Part shown: one piece after another, positions 28,332 through 36,954 of the stretch
Layout of the letters: each line of letters begins with the position of its first letter
Numbering within the stretch: the stretch's first letter is position 1
Source: Pseudomonas shahriarae
Lineage (GTDB): Bacteria > Pseudomonadota > Gammaproteobacteria > Pseudomonadales > Pseudomonadaceae
NCBI RefSeq assembly: GCF_014268455.2
Contig: NZ_CP077085.1
Span: 2,583,001-2,647,000, forward strand
Direction of reading: 5' to 3'
Length of the DNA: 64,000 nt
Position numbers and translations under genes: made by a program
The notes under the pieces: model-generated
What the model saw: the letters and a program-made list of their open reading frames with translations, nothing else
Database searches by the model: none
Told to the model about the DNA's origin: nothing

Positions 28332-28877
28332 ATGAGCGTCCCCGTTGATATCAAGGCTGTCGTGCAATTCTGGACGGCGGCGGGCCCATCACGCTGGTTC
28401 AAGAAAGATCCACAGTTCGATGCCGAGTTTGGCGCCCGCTTCCACGAGGCGCACTTCCAGGCAGCCAGGGGCGAACTGGAACACTGGATGGACGAGCCCG
28501 AAGGCGCGCTGGCGCTGCTGATCCTGCTCGATCAATACCCGCGCAATACCTTCCGGGGTACCGCCCATATGTTCGCGACCGATCCACTGGCCAGGGCTTA
28601 TGCCGCACGTATGATCGACGCCGGGATGGATCGGCTGATTGATCCGGCATTGCGGGCGTTTTGCTATTTGCCTTTCGAACATTCCGAAAGCCCTGAGGAC
28701 CAACAACGGTCTTTGGCCTTGAACAAGCAGCTCGACGCCAGTACCTATCACTGGGCCAAGGAACACGCCGAGATCATCGAGCGATTCGGTCGCTTTCCGC
28801 ACCGCAACGCGGCGTTGGGCCGGGTGACGACTGAGCAGGAGCAGGCGTTCCTCACGGGCGGCGGATTTTCTGGCTAG
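28332..28877 (+). CDS. DUF924 family protein
   Basis: All-helical cytoplasmic protein of 181 residues, domain of unknown function DUF924, with TPR-like structure in known members. Family signatures: VVQFWTAAGPSRWFKKDPQFDAEF at the start, ALLILLDQYPRNTFRGTAHMFATDPLA in the middle, and the C-terminal FERF-like GRFPHRNAALGR. GGAG lies upstream of ATG 28332. It is monocistronic or precedes the GST gene by 92 bases. No role can be given beyond the family. Confidence 0.85.
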   Translation: MSVPVDIKAVVQFWTAAGPSRWFKKDPQFDAEFGARFHEAHFQAARGELEHWMDEPEGALALLILLDQYPRNTFRGTAHMFATDPLARAYAARMIDAGMDRLIDPALRAFCYLPFEHSESPEDQQRSLALNKQLDASTYHWAKEHAEIIERFGRFPHRNAALGRVTTEQEQAFLTGGGFSG

Positions 28878-28969
28878 TATTCCTCGCGGGAATGGGCCGA
28901 TAAAAAAGCGACATTGTATTTATCGCCGCACATCTCGTAGCGTGGCTGCTCACCCAAGGAGATGCCACC

Positions 28970-29602
28970 GTGACTGACCTGCCGATGCGCTTATACGTCG
29001 ATGCCCTGTTCACCAGCCCGTATGCAATGTCGGTGTTTGTGACCCTGCGGGAAAAAGGCCTACCGTTCGAGGTGCGCCCCCTCGACCTTGACGCGCTGGA
29101 GCAGCAGTCGCCGGTGTTTACCGGGCTGTCCGTGACCCAGCGGGTGCCGACCCTGGAGCAGGCTGGGTTTGCCTTGTCCGAGTCGTCGGCGATTACCGAG
29201 TACCTGGAGGATGTGTTCCCGCAGGTGCCGGTGTATCCCAGGGAGCCGCGCCAACGTGCGCGGGCACGGCAGATTCAGGCATGGTTGCGCAGCGACCTGC
29301 TGGCGATCCGCCAGGAACGCTCCACACTGGTGGTGTTTTGCGGGGTCCAGTATGGCCCGTTATCAACCCAGGCCCAGATGGCGGCCGACAAGCTGATTGC
29401 GGCGGCGCAGCAATGGTTGGCCGAGGGCGACGACTACCTGTTTGGCCAATGGTCGATTGCCGATGTGGACCTGGCCGTGATGCTCAACCGGCTGATCCTC
29501 AATGGCGATCCGGTGCCCGCGCGGTTGGTGGCATATGCCCAGCGTCAGTGGCAGCGGCCATCGGTACAGGCCTGGGTCAACCAGGCACGTCCGGCGTTGT
29601 AG
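28970..29602 (+). CDS. Glutathione S-transferase, YfcF-like
   Basis: Cytosolic GST of 210 residues: N-terminal thioredoxin-like domain with LYVDALFTSPYAMSVFVTLREKGLPFEV, the cis-Pro RVPTLE, and the glutathione-binding SESSAITEYLEDVFP, then an alpha-helical C-terminal domain with DDYLFGQWSIADVDLAVML. This matches YfcF, implicated in oxidative defence in E. coli. GTG 28970 has AAGGAG upstream. It ends overlapping by 26 bases the convergent 91-residue gene. Confidence 0.85.
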   Translation: MTDLPMRLYVDALFTSPYAMSVFVTLREKGLPFEVRPLDLDALEQQSPVFTGLSVTQRVPTLEQAGFALSESSAITEYLEDVFPQVPVYPREPRQRARARQIQAWLRSDLLAIRQERSTLVVFCGVQYGPLSTQAQMAADKLIAAAQQWLAEGDDYLFGQWSIADVDLAVMLNRLILNGDPVPARLVAYAQRQWQRPSVQAWVNQARPAL

Positions 29603-29852
29603 CGCCCAGCGGCCATTCCTGCGCGACTCGGCGGTCGAGGTCTTCCCAGTCTTCCATGCCGAGCACCCGGGTGGTGTTCAGGCCGCGTATGTAGCCGCGC
29701 AACTGCTGGGCGGCGGCGCTGGCCTGATCGGCATCGGCAGTCGGGTCCTGCAGGACGTTTTCGTACTCGATCAAATAGTCGGCAACGCGCTCGCGATACT
29801 CTGGCAGGACGGCGTTGCGGATGCGATCAAAGGTCTTCTGATGGGGTTTCAT
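29577..29852 (-). CDS. Hypothetical small acidic protein
   Basis: Protein of 91 residues, helical and charged, without signal peptide or known motif: it begins MKPHQKTFDRIRNAVLPEYRERVADYLIEYE and ends in a proline-threonine tail. The sequence composition looks like a real protein rather than a frame shadow, since it is not shadowed by another gene except at the last 26 bases (convergent with the GST). GGA upstream of ATG 29852 is a weak ribosome site. I do not recognise the family. Confidence 0.6.
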   Translation of the reverse strand: MKPHQKTFDRIRNAVLPEYRERVADYLIEYENVLQDPTADADQASAAAQQLRGYIRGLNTTRVLGMEDWEDLDRRVAQEWPLGATTPDVPG

Positions 29853-29899
29853 GGAGAGGTCCTTCTTATAGATTTTATTGTGTGCCGGTGTCGCAACCG

Positions 29900-30649
29900 T
29901 CAGTGTGGCATGGCTTCGCGGCTGAAAGCCTCCACTGCGGACACCAGGCCCTTGGCGGCCAGCACCACCAGTTCAGCACCTTTCTCAGGCGTTGCCAGGG
30001 CCGGGTCGGAACCCATCCGACCATCCGGGTGGCGGGCGCGGAAATCCTGGGCCTCGCGGATCGGGCCGGAAGACGCGATCTGTGGTGAATAGTCGGCGGT
30101 CTTGATCAAGTCCGGATAAGCCCATTGGGTAATCGCAATCTCGGAAGGGGTGGCATGGGTGCCATGCCCCGTCGGGAACTGCGCGCGCGCCAGTTCGCCA
30201 ACACCTTCCAGGTCCCACCAGTTGCACAGCTTCAAGGCAAAGCCGGCAGGGCGACGGGCGAAGCTGGCCTCGGCGTACAGTTCGGAAAAGGCGGCTTCGA
30301 TGGTGGCGATATTGCCGCCGTGGCCATTGAGAAACAGGATTTTCTCGAAGCCGTGGGCCGCCAGGGAGCGGGTCCAGTCACCGATGGCGGCGATAAACGT
30401 CGACGGGCGCAGGGAGATGGTGCCGGGGAACCCAAGGTGATGCTGGGCCATGCCGATATTGAAGGTCGGGCCGACCAGGATATCGGCGTCTTTTTGCGCG
30501 TGATGGGCAATGATTTCCGGGCACATCCAATCGGTGCCCAACAGGCCGGTGGGGCCATGTTGTTCATTGGAACCGATAGGAATCACCACGGTGCGGCTAC
30601 GGTCGAGAAATTGGCTTATCTCGATCCACGTTGACTGGTGCAAAAGCAT
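29900..30649 (-). CDS. Creatininase-family amidohydrolase
   Basis: Metal-dependent amidohydrolase of 249 residues from the creatininase/FAPy-deformylase family. The metal motifs are readable: VVIPIGSNEQHGPTGLLGTD near residue 25 (Glu and His ligands), and FLNGHGGNIATIEAAF near 105. The family contains creatinine amidohydrolase, mycofactocin protein MftE and ArfB-like formamide hydrolases, so the actual substrate is open. No mycofactocin or riboflavin gene is near. The gene is probably monocistronic. Confidence 0.87.
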   Translation of the reverse strand: MLLHQSTWIEISQFLDRSRTVVIPIGSNEQHGPTGLLGTDWMCPEIIAHHAQKDADILVGPTFNIGMAQHHLGFPGTISLRPSTFIAAIGDWTRSLAAHGFEKILFLNGHGGNIATIEAAFSELYAEASFARRPAGFALKLCNWWDLEGVGELARAQFPTGHGTHATPSEIAITQWAYPDLIKTADYSPQIASSGPIREAQDFRARHPDGRMGSDPALATPEKGAELVVLAAKGLVSAVEAFSREAMPH

Positions 30650-30693
30650 TGGAGGTTCTCTCTCTGGTCAGGCTCGGCCTTCCAGATACTACC

Positions 30694-31392
30694 TCAACCG
30701 GCGCTGGCGATCTGGCGCGGCTTGCAATTGAGGTAGGGCGAGGATTTCAGCCAGCGCTGGTCGGGGTACCAGGAAAACATGAACTGGCCATCCTTGAGTT
30801 TGTCCACCACCTGGCGCGCCACCTGCGGACGCACGGCGGGGCAGCCCTGGCTGCGGCCGATGCGGCCTTCACGCTTGCTCCACAAGGGGCTGACGTAGTC
30901 GGCGGCGTGGATCACGATGGCACGGTCGCGGGCCTGGTCATTGAACCCCGGCTCCAGGCCGTCCATGCGCAGCGAGTAGCCATGGGTGCCCTGGTAGCTC
31001 TCCTGGGTGCGGAACAACCCGAGGCTGGATTGATGGCTGCCTTCGCTGTTGGAGAACTGGGTGGCGAAGTTTTCCCCGGATTTTTGCCCGTGGGCTACCA
31101 GGTCGCGTAGCACCAGTTTTTTTTGCCGCAGATCGAAAATCCACAGGCGACGGGCGGTCGAAGGTTGCGAGTAGTCGATCACGGCCAGGCGTTCAGAGCG
31201 TTCCTGGCCGTTATTGACAGCACACTGCATCGCGCTGAGGGCACTTTTAAGTACAGTGGGATTGAGTTCTGGAGCCGAGCGCGCCAGGCTGTTATACAAG
31301 GTATGAGGTTTGGCATTCTCTGCGAAGGCACCCGTACAGAACGCGCCCAGGGTGGCGGCGATCAGGCCGAGTCGGCAGTAAATATTCAGCAT
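30694..31392 (-). CDS. Murein L,D-transpeptidase catalytic-domain family protein
   Basis: Secreted protein of 232 residues with a signal peptide (AATLGAFCTGAFA, cleavage near residue 24) and a YkuD_2-type catalytic domain. The active-site region is RIGRSQGCPAVRP (Cys nucleophile) with the His of AIVIHAADYVSPLW upstream. Length and the late Cys motif fit the YkuD_2 family, whose bacterial role is thought to be in peptidoglycan remodelling. It is divergent from a second, different L,D-transpeptidase gene with starts 37 bases apart, suggesting a shared control region. Confidence 0.85.
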   Translation of the reverse strand: MLNIYCRLGLIAATLGAFCTGAFAENAKPHTLYNSLARSAPELNPTVLKSALSAMQCAVNNGQERSERLAVIDYSQPSTARRLWIFDLRQKKLVLRDLVAHGQKSGENFATQFSNSEGSHQSSLGLFRTQESYQGTHGYSLRMDGLEPGFNDQARDRAIVIHAADYVSPLWSKREGRIGRSQGCPAVRPQVARQVVDKLKDGQFMFSWYPDQRWLKSSPYLNCKPRQIASAG

Positions 31393-31429
31393 TTATCAAG
31401 CATCTCCGCCGTAGATTGGAGCTAAGCCA

Positions 31430-32995
31430 TTGTTCAAAAAACACGCATGTTACTTGAGCCTTTGCTTGCTCGTAGCACCATTGGTCGCCATGGCCGATGA
31501 ACTGCCAGTCGAGCCGCCAAACCCAGTACAGCTGGCACTTGGGCAGTTGTCGAGTGTTTGCCCCGATTTGGCGACCCAACTGGATACACCGGCCGAGCTG
31601 CGGCTGCAGGCTTTTTACCAGCAACAAGGCAATGCTGCCCTGTGGTCGGTGGACGATCGCCGAACGGCCCTGCAGGGCCAGTTGCTGTTGCTGGCCGACG
31701 ACGGCCTCGATCCGGCGCACTACCGGCTGCCCGACGTGGCAACCACCAGCAATGTGCTGTGTACCGACTTCGCAACCAGCCAGCACTACCTGCAGGCCCT
31801 GCATGACTTGCACTATGGCCGTTTGCAGCAGGCCCATTACGAGCCGCTGTGGCATTCCCAGCCGCCAACTGAGGATCCGGCCGTTGCGGTGCTGGCCCTG
31901 GCCAACGCGGGGCTTGCGGATATGCCGGCGGCGTTCGACCAGGCCCGGCCCGCAGCCGATCTGTATCGTAGCCTGCGCGCGGCCTATGCCACCCAACGCC
32001 TGCAACCCTTGCCGCAGTGGGGTGTGATTGCCGACGGCCCATTGCTGCGTCCCGGCGGCGAAGACCCACGGGTACCGGCCCTGGCCCGACGCCTGGTCAG
32101 TGGCGGCCAGTTGGCGAGCGTGCCCAAGGGCAATCAATACGGCAATGAGCTGGTGGCGGCGGTGAAGCGCTTCCAGGCCAGCCATTCGCTGCAAGCCGAC
32201 GGGGTGATCGGCCCGGGCACGGTGGCCGAGCTTAACGTCAGCCCGGCGGTGCGCCGCGAGCAACTGCGGGTCAACCTCGAACGTTTTCGCTGGCTGGCCC
32301 AGGACCTGGAGCCGGATGGCATTCTGGTCAACGTCGCGGCGGCCCAGTTGAGTGTCTACCAGGGTGGTGTGCCCGTGTGGCAGACCCGCCTGCAGGTGGG
32401 CCGCGCCGAACGGCAGACGCCGCTGCTCAAGTCGCGCATCACACGCCTGACCCTCAACCCCACCTGGACCATCCCGCCGACCATCATGCGCGAGGACAAA
32501 CTGCCGGCCATCCGCCTGAACCCGGAGTACCTGCGCCAACAGAACCTCAAAGTGCTCGACAGTGAAGGCCGCGCCCTGTCGCCCGAGCAGGTGGACTGGT
32601 CGCACCCCGGCAACATCCTCCTGCGCCAGGACGCCGGCCCGCGCAACCCGCTGGGCAAGATCGTCATGCGCTTCCCCAATCCATTCTCCGTGTACCTGCA
32701 CGATACGCCCAGCCAACCGTTGTTCAGCAAGGGGCCACGGGCGTTCAGCTCGGGGTGTGTGCGGGTGGAGCAGCCGATGCTGCTGCGCGATCTGCTGGTG
32801 AACCCGGCAGAAAAAGCGCGGACCGAGGAATTGCTGGCGACCGGGCTGACCCATGAGTTCCGCCTGGCTACGCCGGTCCCGGTGTTGCTGGGGTACTGGA
32901 CGGTGCAGGTGGATAGCCAGGGGGCGTTGCTGTACGCGCCGGATATCTATGGCCGCGATGGCGTGCTGTTGAAGGCTCTGGGCGCGGTCCTGTAG
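31430..32995 (+). CDS. L,D-transpeptidase of YcbB/LdtD type
   Basis: Periplasmic peptidoglycan enzyme of 521 residues that makes 3-3 crosslinks. Order: signal peptide with cleavage after VAPLVAMA, an N-terminal helical domain with LQAFYQQQGNAALWS (YcbB-like scaffold), a peptidoglycan-binding motif around KRFQASHSLQADGVIGPGT, then the YkuD catalytic domain with LHDTPSQPLFSKGPRAFSSGCVRVEQP, in which Cys is the nucleophile and His of LHD supports it. TTG 31430 has GGAG upstream. Its start faces that of the YkuD_2 gene, so the two share a 37-base intergenic region. Confidence 0.9.
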   Translation: MFKKHACYLSLCLLVAPLVAMADELPVEPPNPVQLALGQLSSVCPDLATQLDTPAELRLQAFYQQQGNAALWSVDDRRTALQGQLLLLADDGLDPAHYRLPDVATTSNVLCTDFATSQHYLQALHDLHYGRLQQAHYEPLWHSQPPTEDPAVAVLALANAGLADMPAAFDQARPAADLYRSLRAAYATQRLQPLPQWGVIADGPLLRPGGEDPRVPALARRLVSGGQLASVPKGNQYGNELVAAVKRFQASHSLQADGVIGPGTVAELNVSPAVRREQLRVNLERFRWLAQDLEPDGILVNVAAAQLSVYQGGVPVWQTRLQVGRAERQTPLLKSRITRLTLNPTWTIPPTIMREDKLPAIRLNPEYLRQQNLKVLDSEGRALSPEQVDWSHPGNILLRQDAGPRNPLGKIVMRFPNPFSVYLHDTPSQPLFSKGPRAFSSGCVRVEQPMLLRDLLVNPAEKARTEELLATGLTHEFRLATPVPVLLGYWTVQVDSQGALLYAPDIYGRDGVLLKALGAVL

Positions 32996-33124
32996 GTGCG
33001 CAGCGAGGCGCAATATGAGACCCGGTTGGCATCCTTGAAAAATTAACCATCAGGCATTTCTCAAACACTCAAGAAACCGACCAAGCTTGCCGACGTGATG
33101 GGTACATACCCAGGAGCGTTCAAT

Positions 33125-33502
33125 ATGAGCAGTCAACGTTTGGCAGTCGGTATCAGCCTGTTTTTCGCGCTCGTCAGTGGCACTGCCCAGGCGGCGCCCG
33201 TGAGCCACGGTGTTATCCATTTCCGCGGCAGCATCGTCGAGGCAACATGCACTACGGGCGATGGGGCGGGGGCGACATTGGCCCTGAGTGGTTGCCCGCA
33301 GTTTGTACCCGCAAGCAACGTCAGCGCCCAGGGTGTCGAGCCGGTGCGTACCGTCAGTGCCTTGGACCACTCGGTGGTCAAGGTCAAGATGGTGACTGAA
33401 ACGCGCGATGGTCGTTACTTCGATCGGCAATACAACTTGAGCGATGCGGCAGGCAAACCGTTGCGTTCAGGGGCTTACCTGGTGACGCTGAGTTATCCCT
33501 GA
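33125..33502 (+). CDS. Small secreted fimbrial-like protein
   Basis: Protein of 125 residues with a signal peptide (cleavage near GTAQAAP) and a mature start HGVIHFRGSIVEATC, the usual N-terminal motif of type 1 fimbrial subunits, including the paired Cys (CTT...SGCPQF). The C-terminal part ends LRSGAYLVTLSYP, where fimbrial subunits end YxxxxxYP. No usher or chaperone gene is near, so it is either an orphan pilin-like subunit or a secreted relative. ATG 33125 has AGGAG; an upstream in-frame start is less likely. Confidence 0.7.
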   Translation: MSSQRLAVGISLFFALVSGTAQAAPVSHGVIHFRGSIVEATCTTGDGAGATLALSGCPQFVPASNVSAQGVEPVRTVSALDHSVVKVKMVTETRDGRYFDRQYNLSDAAGKPLRSGAYLVTLSYP

Positions 33503-33631
33503 TTGTCGCGATGTCGAAGGTCCGGCTCGCAGGGGCGTGTTGCCACGAACTTTTCCCGTCAGCCTGGAGATTCAACGCGGGTTGATCAGGTAAAGTCGGC
33601 GTCTTCAGGATGAAACGTCAGGTAACAAACT

Positions 33632-34843
33632 ATGGGGCAGTTTATACGGCAATCGGTCTTGGGCCTGCTGGTCATGGTGTTCACCACGCTGGCCGTGGCG
33701 CAAACGGCGCCTCCGGCATTGGAGAATGTGCCGCTGAACCAGCGGGTGATCGACCTGACCCATACCCTGGATACCTCGACCCAGCAGCGTCTGACTGAGC
33801 AACTGGCAGACCTCGAACAACGCAAAGGCGCGCAAATCGCCGTGATGCTGCTGCCGAGTACGGGCGATGCTGACCTCGAAACATTCACCACCCAACTGTT
33901 TCGCGCCTGGAAATTGGGGCGCAAGGGCATCGACGACGGTATTTTGCTGCTGGTGGTCAAGGACGACCGCACTGTGCGGATCGAAGTCGGTTACGGCCTG
34001 GAGGGGGTGGTCACGGACCTGTTGAGCGACCGGATTATCGAGGAGCAACTGAACCCGGCGTTTCGCCAGGGCGATTACGCTGGCGGTGTGCAGCGCGCCG
34101 TGGACGCCCTGACCGTGCTGGTCGAGGGGGGGGACTTGCCGGCAGTAGACCAGACCCGGGAAACAGTGGATGAAACTGCGGTGTTGCTGGCGCTGATTCT
34201 GGGGGCCGTCGGCGGGGTGCTGCTGGCCTCGGGCAAGCTGCATTGGCGCCGCGGCCTGATTGCCGGCCTGGTGCTGACTGTGTTGCTGACGGCACTGGCC
34301 GCGATCAATGGCAAGGCCTGGCCGATCTATGTGCTGGCGCTGCCGTTTTGTATGTCGATCAGCGCGGCCCTGTTCGGCGCGTTATGGCAGGCCAAGGCGG
34401 TGTTTTATTGCGTAGTGGGGCTGATGACCTACAGCATCGGCCTGGGGTTGGTGGATCACTACCTGACTGAAGTGTCCTTTATGAACTGGCTGGCATGGCC
34501 GCTGGCCGCGCTGGCGGTGCTGGGCCTGTACCTGATCCTGTTCGCGGTGATGAAAGCCGCCTGGAAACACAGTCGGCTGGGTTTTTGCGTGCAATCGGTG
34601 ATGGTGCTGGGGGTGTATGGCGCGGCGGGGTACATGCTGGAGATGGGGCTTGATGGCTGGTTGTTCGCCTGGCCCATCAGCTCGTTCGCGGCGTTGTTCA
34701 TTTATGGTCAGGGCACGGGCGGGTCGAGCTCCGGTTCCAGCGACCGTTCAAGCTCCAGCTCCAGTTCAAGTTCAAGCTCCGGTGGCGGGTTTTCCGGTGG
34801 CGGCGGTTCCAGCGGCGGTGGTGGGGCCTCAGGGAGCTGGTGA
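33632..34843 (+). CDS. TPM domain protein, YgcG-like, with Ser/Gly-rich tail
   Basis: Membrane-associated protein of 403 residues. A signal peptide (FTTLAVAQTA) precedes a TPM domain (about residues 30-160) with VIDLTHTLDTSTQQRLTEQLADLEQRKGAQIAVMLL and VEVGYG-like IRIEVGYGLEGVVTDLLSDRII. Six or more hydrophobic helices follow, then a low-complexity tail of Ser runs and Gly-rich repeats ending in GASGSW. The layout is that of YgcG-family proteins that work with LemA. No lemA gene is adjacent here, which is unusual. The tail has a codon-repetitive run of AGC/TCC/TCA. Role is unknown. Confidence 0.85.
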   Translation: MGQFIRQSVLGLLVMVFTTLAVAQTAPPALENVPLNQRVIDLTHTLDTSTQQRLTEQLADLEQRKGAQIAVMLLPSTGDADLETFTTQLFRAWKLGRKGIDDGILLLVVKDDRTVRIEVGYGLEGVVTDLLSDRIIEEQLNPAFRQGDYAGGVQRAVDALTVLVEGGDLPAVDQTRETVDETAVLLALILGAVGGVLLASGKLHWRRGLIAGLVLTVLLTALAAINGKAWPIYVLALPFCMSISAALFGALWQAKAVFYCVVGLMTYSIGLGLVDHYLTEVSFMNWLAWPLAALAVLGLYLILFAVMKAAWKHSRLGFCVQSVMVLGVYGAAGYMLEMGLDGWLFAWPISSFAALFIYGQGTGGSSSGSSDRSSSSSSSSSSSGGGFSGGGGSSGGGGASGSW

Positions 34844-34857
34844 GGCCCCGTGCCGGC

Positions 34858-35349
34858 TCAGAGCGTCATCACCATTTCATGCCAAGCCATCCCGCCGTGG
34901 TCTGACGCCGAGGGCTGCACATACTGGTAACCCATGCGCGTGTACAGCGGCACATGCTGCTCCTTACACATCAAGTGGATGGTCTGTTTGCCCATCCCGC
35001 GCATGCGCTGCACAAAGGCTGTCATCAATTGCGTGGCGTAGCCCTTGCCCTGGTGCGCCGGGTCCACCACCACCGACATGATCACTACATTCGGCGCATC
35101 CGCTGAGTGCCCCACCAACTCCTTGAAGGCCTCATCCGACATCACCACATCATGGGCGCAACCGCCGTTGATAAAGCCCACTACCTGACCGTCCGCTTCC
35201 AGAATCAGGAAGCCTTGCGGGTACAGGGCGATACGCGTGGCGATCTTCTCCAGGGTCGCGGCTTCATCGCCCTCATAGGCGCTGATTTCGATCTCGTAGC
35301 AGCGGGCGGCGTCTGCCGGCGTGGCGTTGCGCAAGGTGAGGGCGGGCAT
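34858..35349 (-). CDS. GNAT-family N-acetyltransferase
   Basis: Acetyl-CoA-dependent acyltransferase of 163 residues, single domain. Motifs: LRNATPADAARCYEIEISAYEGDEA at the start, and motif A with VVDPAHQGKGYATQLMTAFVQRM, typical Q/RxxGxG/A. The C-terminal half ends HLMCKEQHVPLYTRMGYQYV. ATG 35349 is preferred over an ORF start 13 codons upstream because AGGAA sits in front of it. It is convergent with the TPM gene, 14 bases apart. The acceptor is unknown. Confidence 0.85.
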   Translation of the reverse strand: MPALTLRNATPADAARCYEIEISAYEGDEAATLEKIATRIALYPQGFLILEADGQVVGFINGGCAHDVVMSDEAFKELVGHSADAPNVVIMSVVVDPAHQGKGYATQLMTAFVQRMRGMGKQTIHLMCKEQHVPLYTRMGYQYVQPSASDHGGMAWHEMVMTL

Positions 35350-35430
35350 GGGGATTCCTGGGCTGGGCGATTGAACGAGGGGCTGCATGATAGCGGGGTC
35401 GGTGCGCTGGCGAAAATCCCAGCGGCAGGC

Positions 35431-36231
35431 TTATTGCCGGTGCTTCTCCATCCGAATATCCCCGTCCGCCAATTGCTCAACCTCCACCCAGCCCAGGCGC
35501 TGGTAAAACCCACTGGCCCGGCTCGCTTGGGCGGTTTCCAGCCAGATCTGTCGATGGTGCTGGAACAACAAGGCTTCGGCCTGCTCCATCAGTTTGCGGC
35601 CCAGCCCGCGGCCTTCGAATTCGGGGCGGATGAAGGCGGCAAATACACAGCCGTCGTCGATATCGGCCATGGCAAACCCGACCGCTACACCTTGCACCTC
35701 GGCGACCCAGACGCAGGGCGCTTGCTGCATGGCTAGTTGGATGGCATCGGGGGTGATGCCCATTTCTGCCAACTGCTCGTGGGACAGGTGGTTTTCCCTG
35801 ACGCTGGTGCGAATGTCGAAGATGGCGTCGATATCTGCCGGGGTGGCGACTCTGATAGGGCTGTTCATGCAGTTCTCGCCGTTATCCATGAATTCAACGT
35901 CGTAGATCCCGCGTGCCGCCAGGGCGGTGAAGGGGCGGGTGAGCGGCCGTACATCACTCAGTTCCCAGGCGAGCCAGCCTTCCTCGAAATAGCTGGCGCA
36001 GGCCGCTGGCACGTCCTCGGGGGTGAACGCACGCACTGCTTTTACCCGTACGATGGCGACGGCCACGCCGGTTTCATCTTCATCGCCATCGGTATGCAGG
36101 AAGCGCCCGTTCTCGACAATCAGCAGGTCCTGGGACGGCTCCAGTTGTGGCTGCCAGCGGCGTATTTCCAGGGTTTTTTCGCCTGCGGCGATGCGGCTGC
36201 CGCTGGGGCGCACGATGGAGAGGGCTTTGAT
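35431..36231 (-). CDS. Fused ASCH domain and GNAT N-acetyltransferase, apparent ATC start
   Basis: Open frame of 266 residues. Residues 1-120 look like an ASCH domain: KALSIVRPSGSRIAAGEKTLEIRRW and VAIVRVKAVRAFTPEDVPAACASY. The rest is a GNAT acetyltransferase: MNSPIRVATPADIDAIF, then FIRPEFEGRGLGRKLMEQAEALL. ASCH proteins usually begin MKALSI. Here that Met falls on an ATC codon at 36231-36229, with AGGAG at 36243-36239 seven bases upstream. The only nearby alternative is GTG 36213, which cuts into the motif and has no ribosome site. Two genes with read-through at MNSPIRV (start 35868) is another reading. Binding target and acceptor are unknown. Confidence 0.7.
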   Translation of the reverse strand: MKALSIVRPSGSRIAAGEKTLEIRRWQPQLEPSQDLLIVENGRFLHTDGDEDETGVAVAIVRVKAVRAFTPEDVPAACASYFEEGWLAWELSDVRPLTRPFTALAARGIYDVEFMDNGENCMNSPIRVATPADIDAIFDIRTSVRENHLSHEQLAEMGITPDAIQLAMQQAPCVWVAEVQGVAVGFAMADIDDGCVFAAFIRPEFEGRGLGRKLMEQAEALLFQHHRQIWLETAQASRASGFYQRLGWVEVEQLADGDIRMEKHRQ

Positions 36232-36241
36232 GGTGCTGCTC

Positions 36242-36844
36242 CTAAAGAGGGGTGTTGTACTTCACTGCCGCCGCTGCCCGCGATGGCACGTTCAGACTTC
36301 TCAACAACCCCGACACATGGATGCGTACGGTAAACGGCGAAATATCCAGGGCCTTGGCGATTTCCTTGTTGGTCTTGCCTTGGGCGATCAGTCGCAACAC
36401 CTCCTGCTGGCGCGCGGTCAGGGTGTTGGTGTCCAGGGGCAACAGCCCCGAGGGGGCGAACTTGACCAGCACCTCGCCCTGGCGGATGGCGAGCAGGGCC
36501 TGGCCGATTTCTTCGGGGGCGATGTTCTTGCCGATAAAACCATCGGCGCCCAGCGCCATCACCTGTTCGATCAACCCCGGGTCATCGACCATCGACACCA
36601 CGATTAGCGTGGTGCGCCGCAGTTGCTGGCGCAGCTCGCCCAACTGGCTGATACAGGTCAGGCCGGGGAAGCGCAAATCGAGGATCAGGGTGTCGACTTC
36701 GCTGCCGCTCTTGAGCAGGTGCAGCACTGTATCCAGATCGCCGGCCTGTTCCACGCGGGCCTCGGGCAGCAGGCGTTGCACGGTGCGCAGCATGCCTTCG
36801 CGAAACATGGGATGGTCGTCGGCGATGATGATCCGGCATGTCAT
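36242..36844 (-). CDS. LuxR/NarL-family response regulator
   Basis: Response regulator of 200 residues: receiver domain with [15 protein letters not shown], phospho-Asp in [10 protein letters not shown] and the [22 protein letters not shown] region, then a LuxR-type helix-turn-helix with [36 protein letters not shown]. It is divergent from a hybrid sensor kinase gene, the usual layout for a cognate pair. Target genes are unknown. Confidence 0.93.
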   Translation of the reverse strand: MTCRIIIADDHPMFREGMLRTVQRLLPEARVEQAGDLDTVLHLLKSGSEVDTLILDLRFPGLTCISQLGELRQQLRRTTLIVVSMVDDPGLIEQVMALGADGFIGKNIAPEEIGQALLAIRQGEVLVKFAPSGLLPLDTNTLTARQQEVLRLIAQGKTNKEIAKALDISPFTVRIHVSGLLRSLNVPSRAAAAVKYNTPL

Positions 36845-36954
36845 GGTGTGCTCCTCCCTGGGGCCAGGTTGTGTGGCGTGCTACTTTACCACTCTGCTCA
36901 GCGCCTGCCTGCTGGGGGCACAGTTTAGACGATGACCGTACAAGGACGTTGCCC

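Noticed and set aside
33125..33502. Chaperone-usher fimbrial operon
   Set aside because: Only a single subunit-like gene is present. Neighbours are an L,D-transpeptidase and a TPM protein, with no usher or chaperone.
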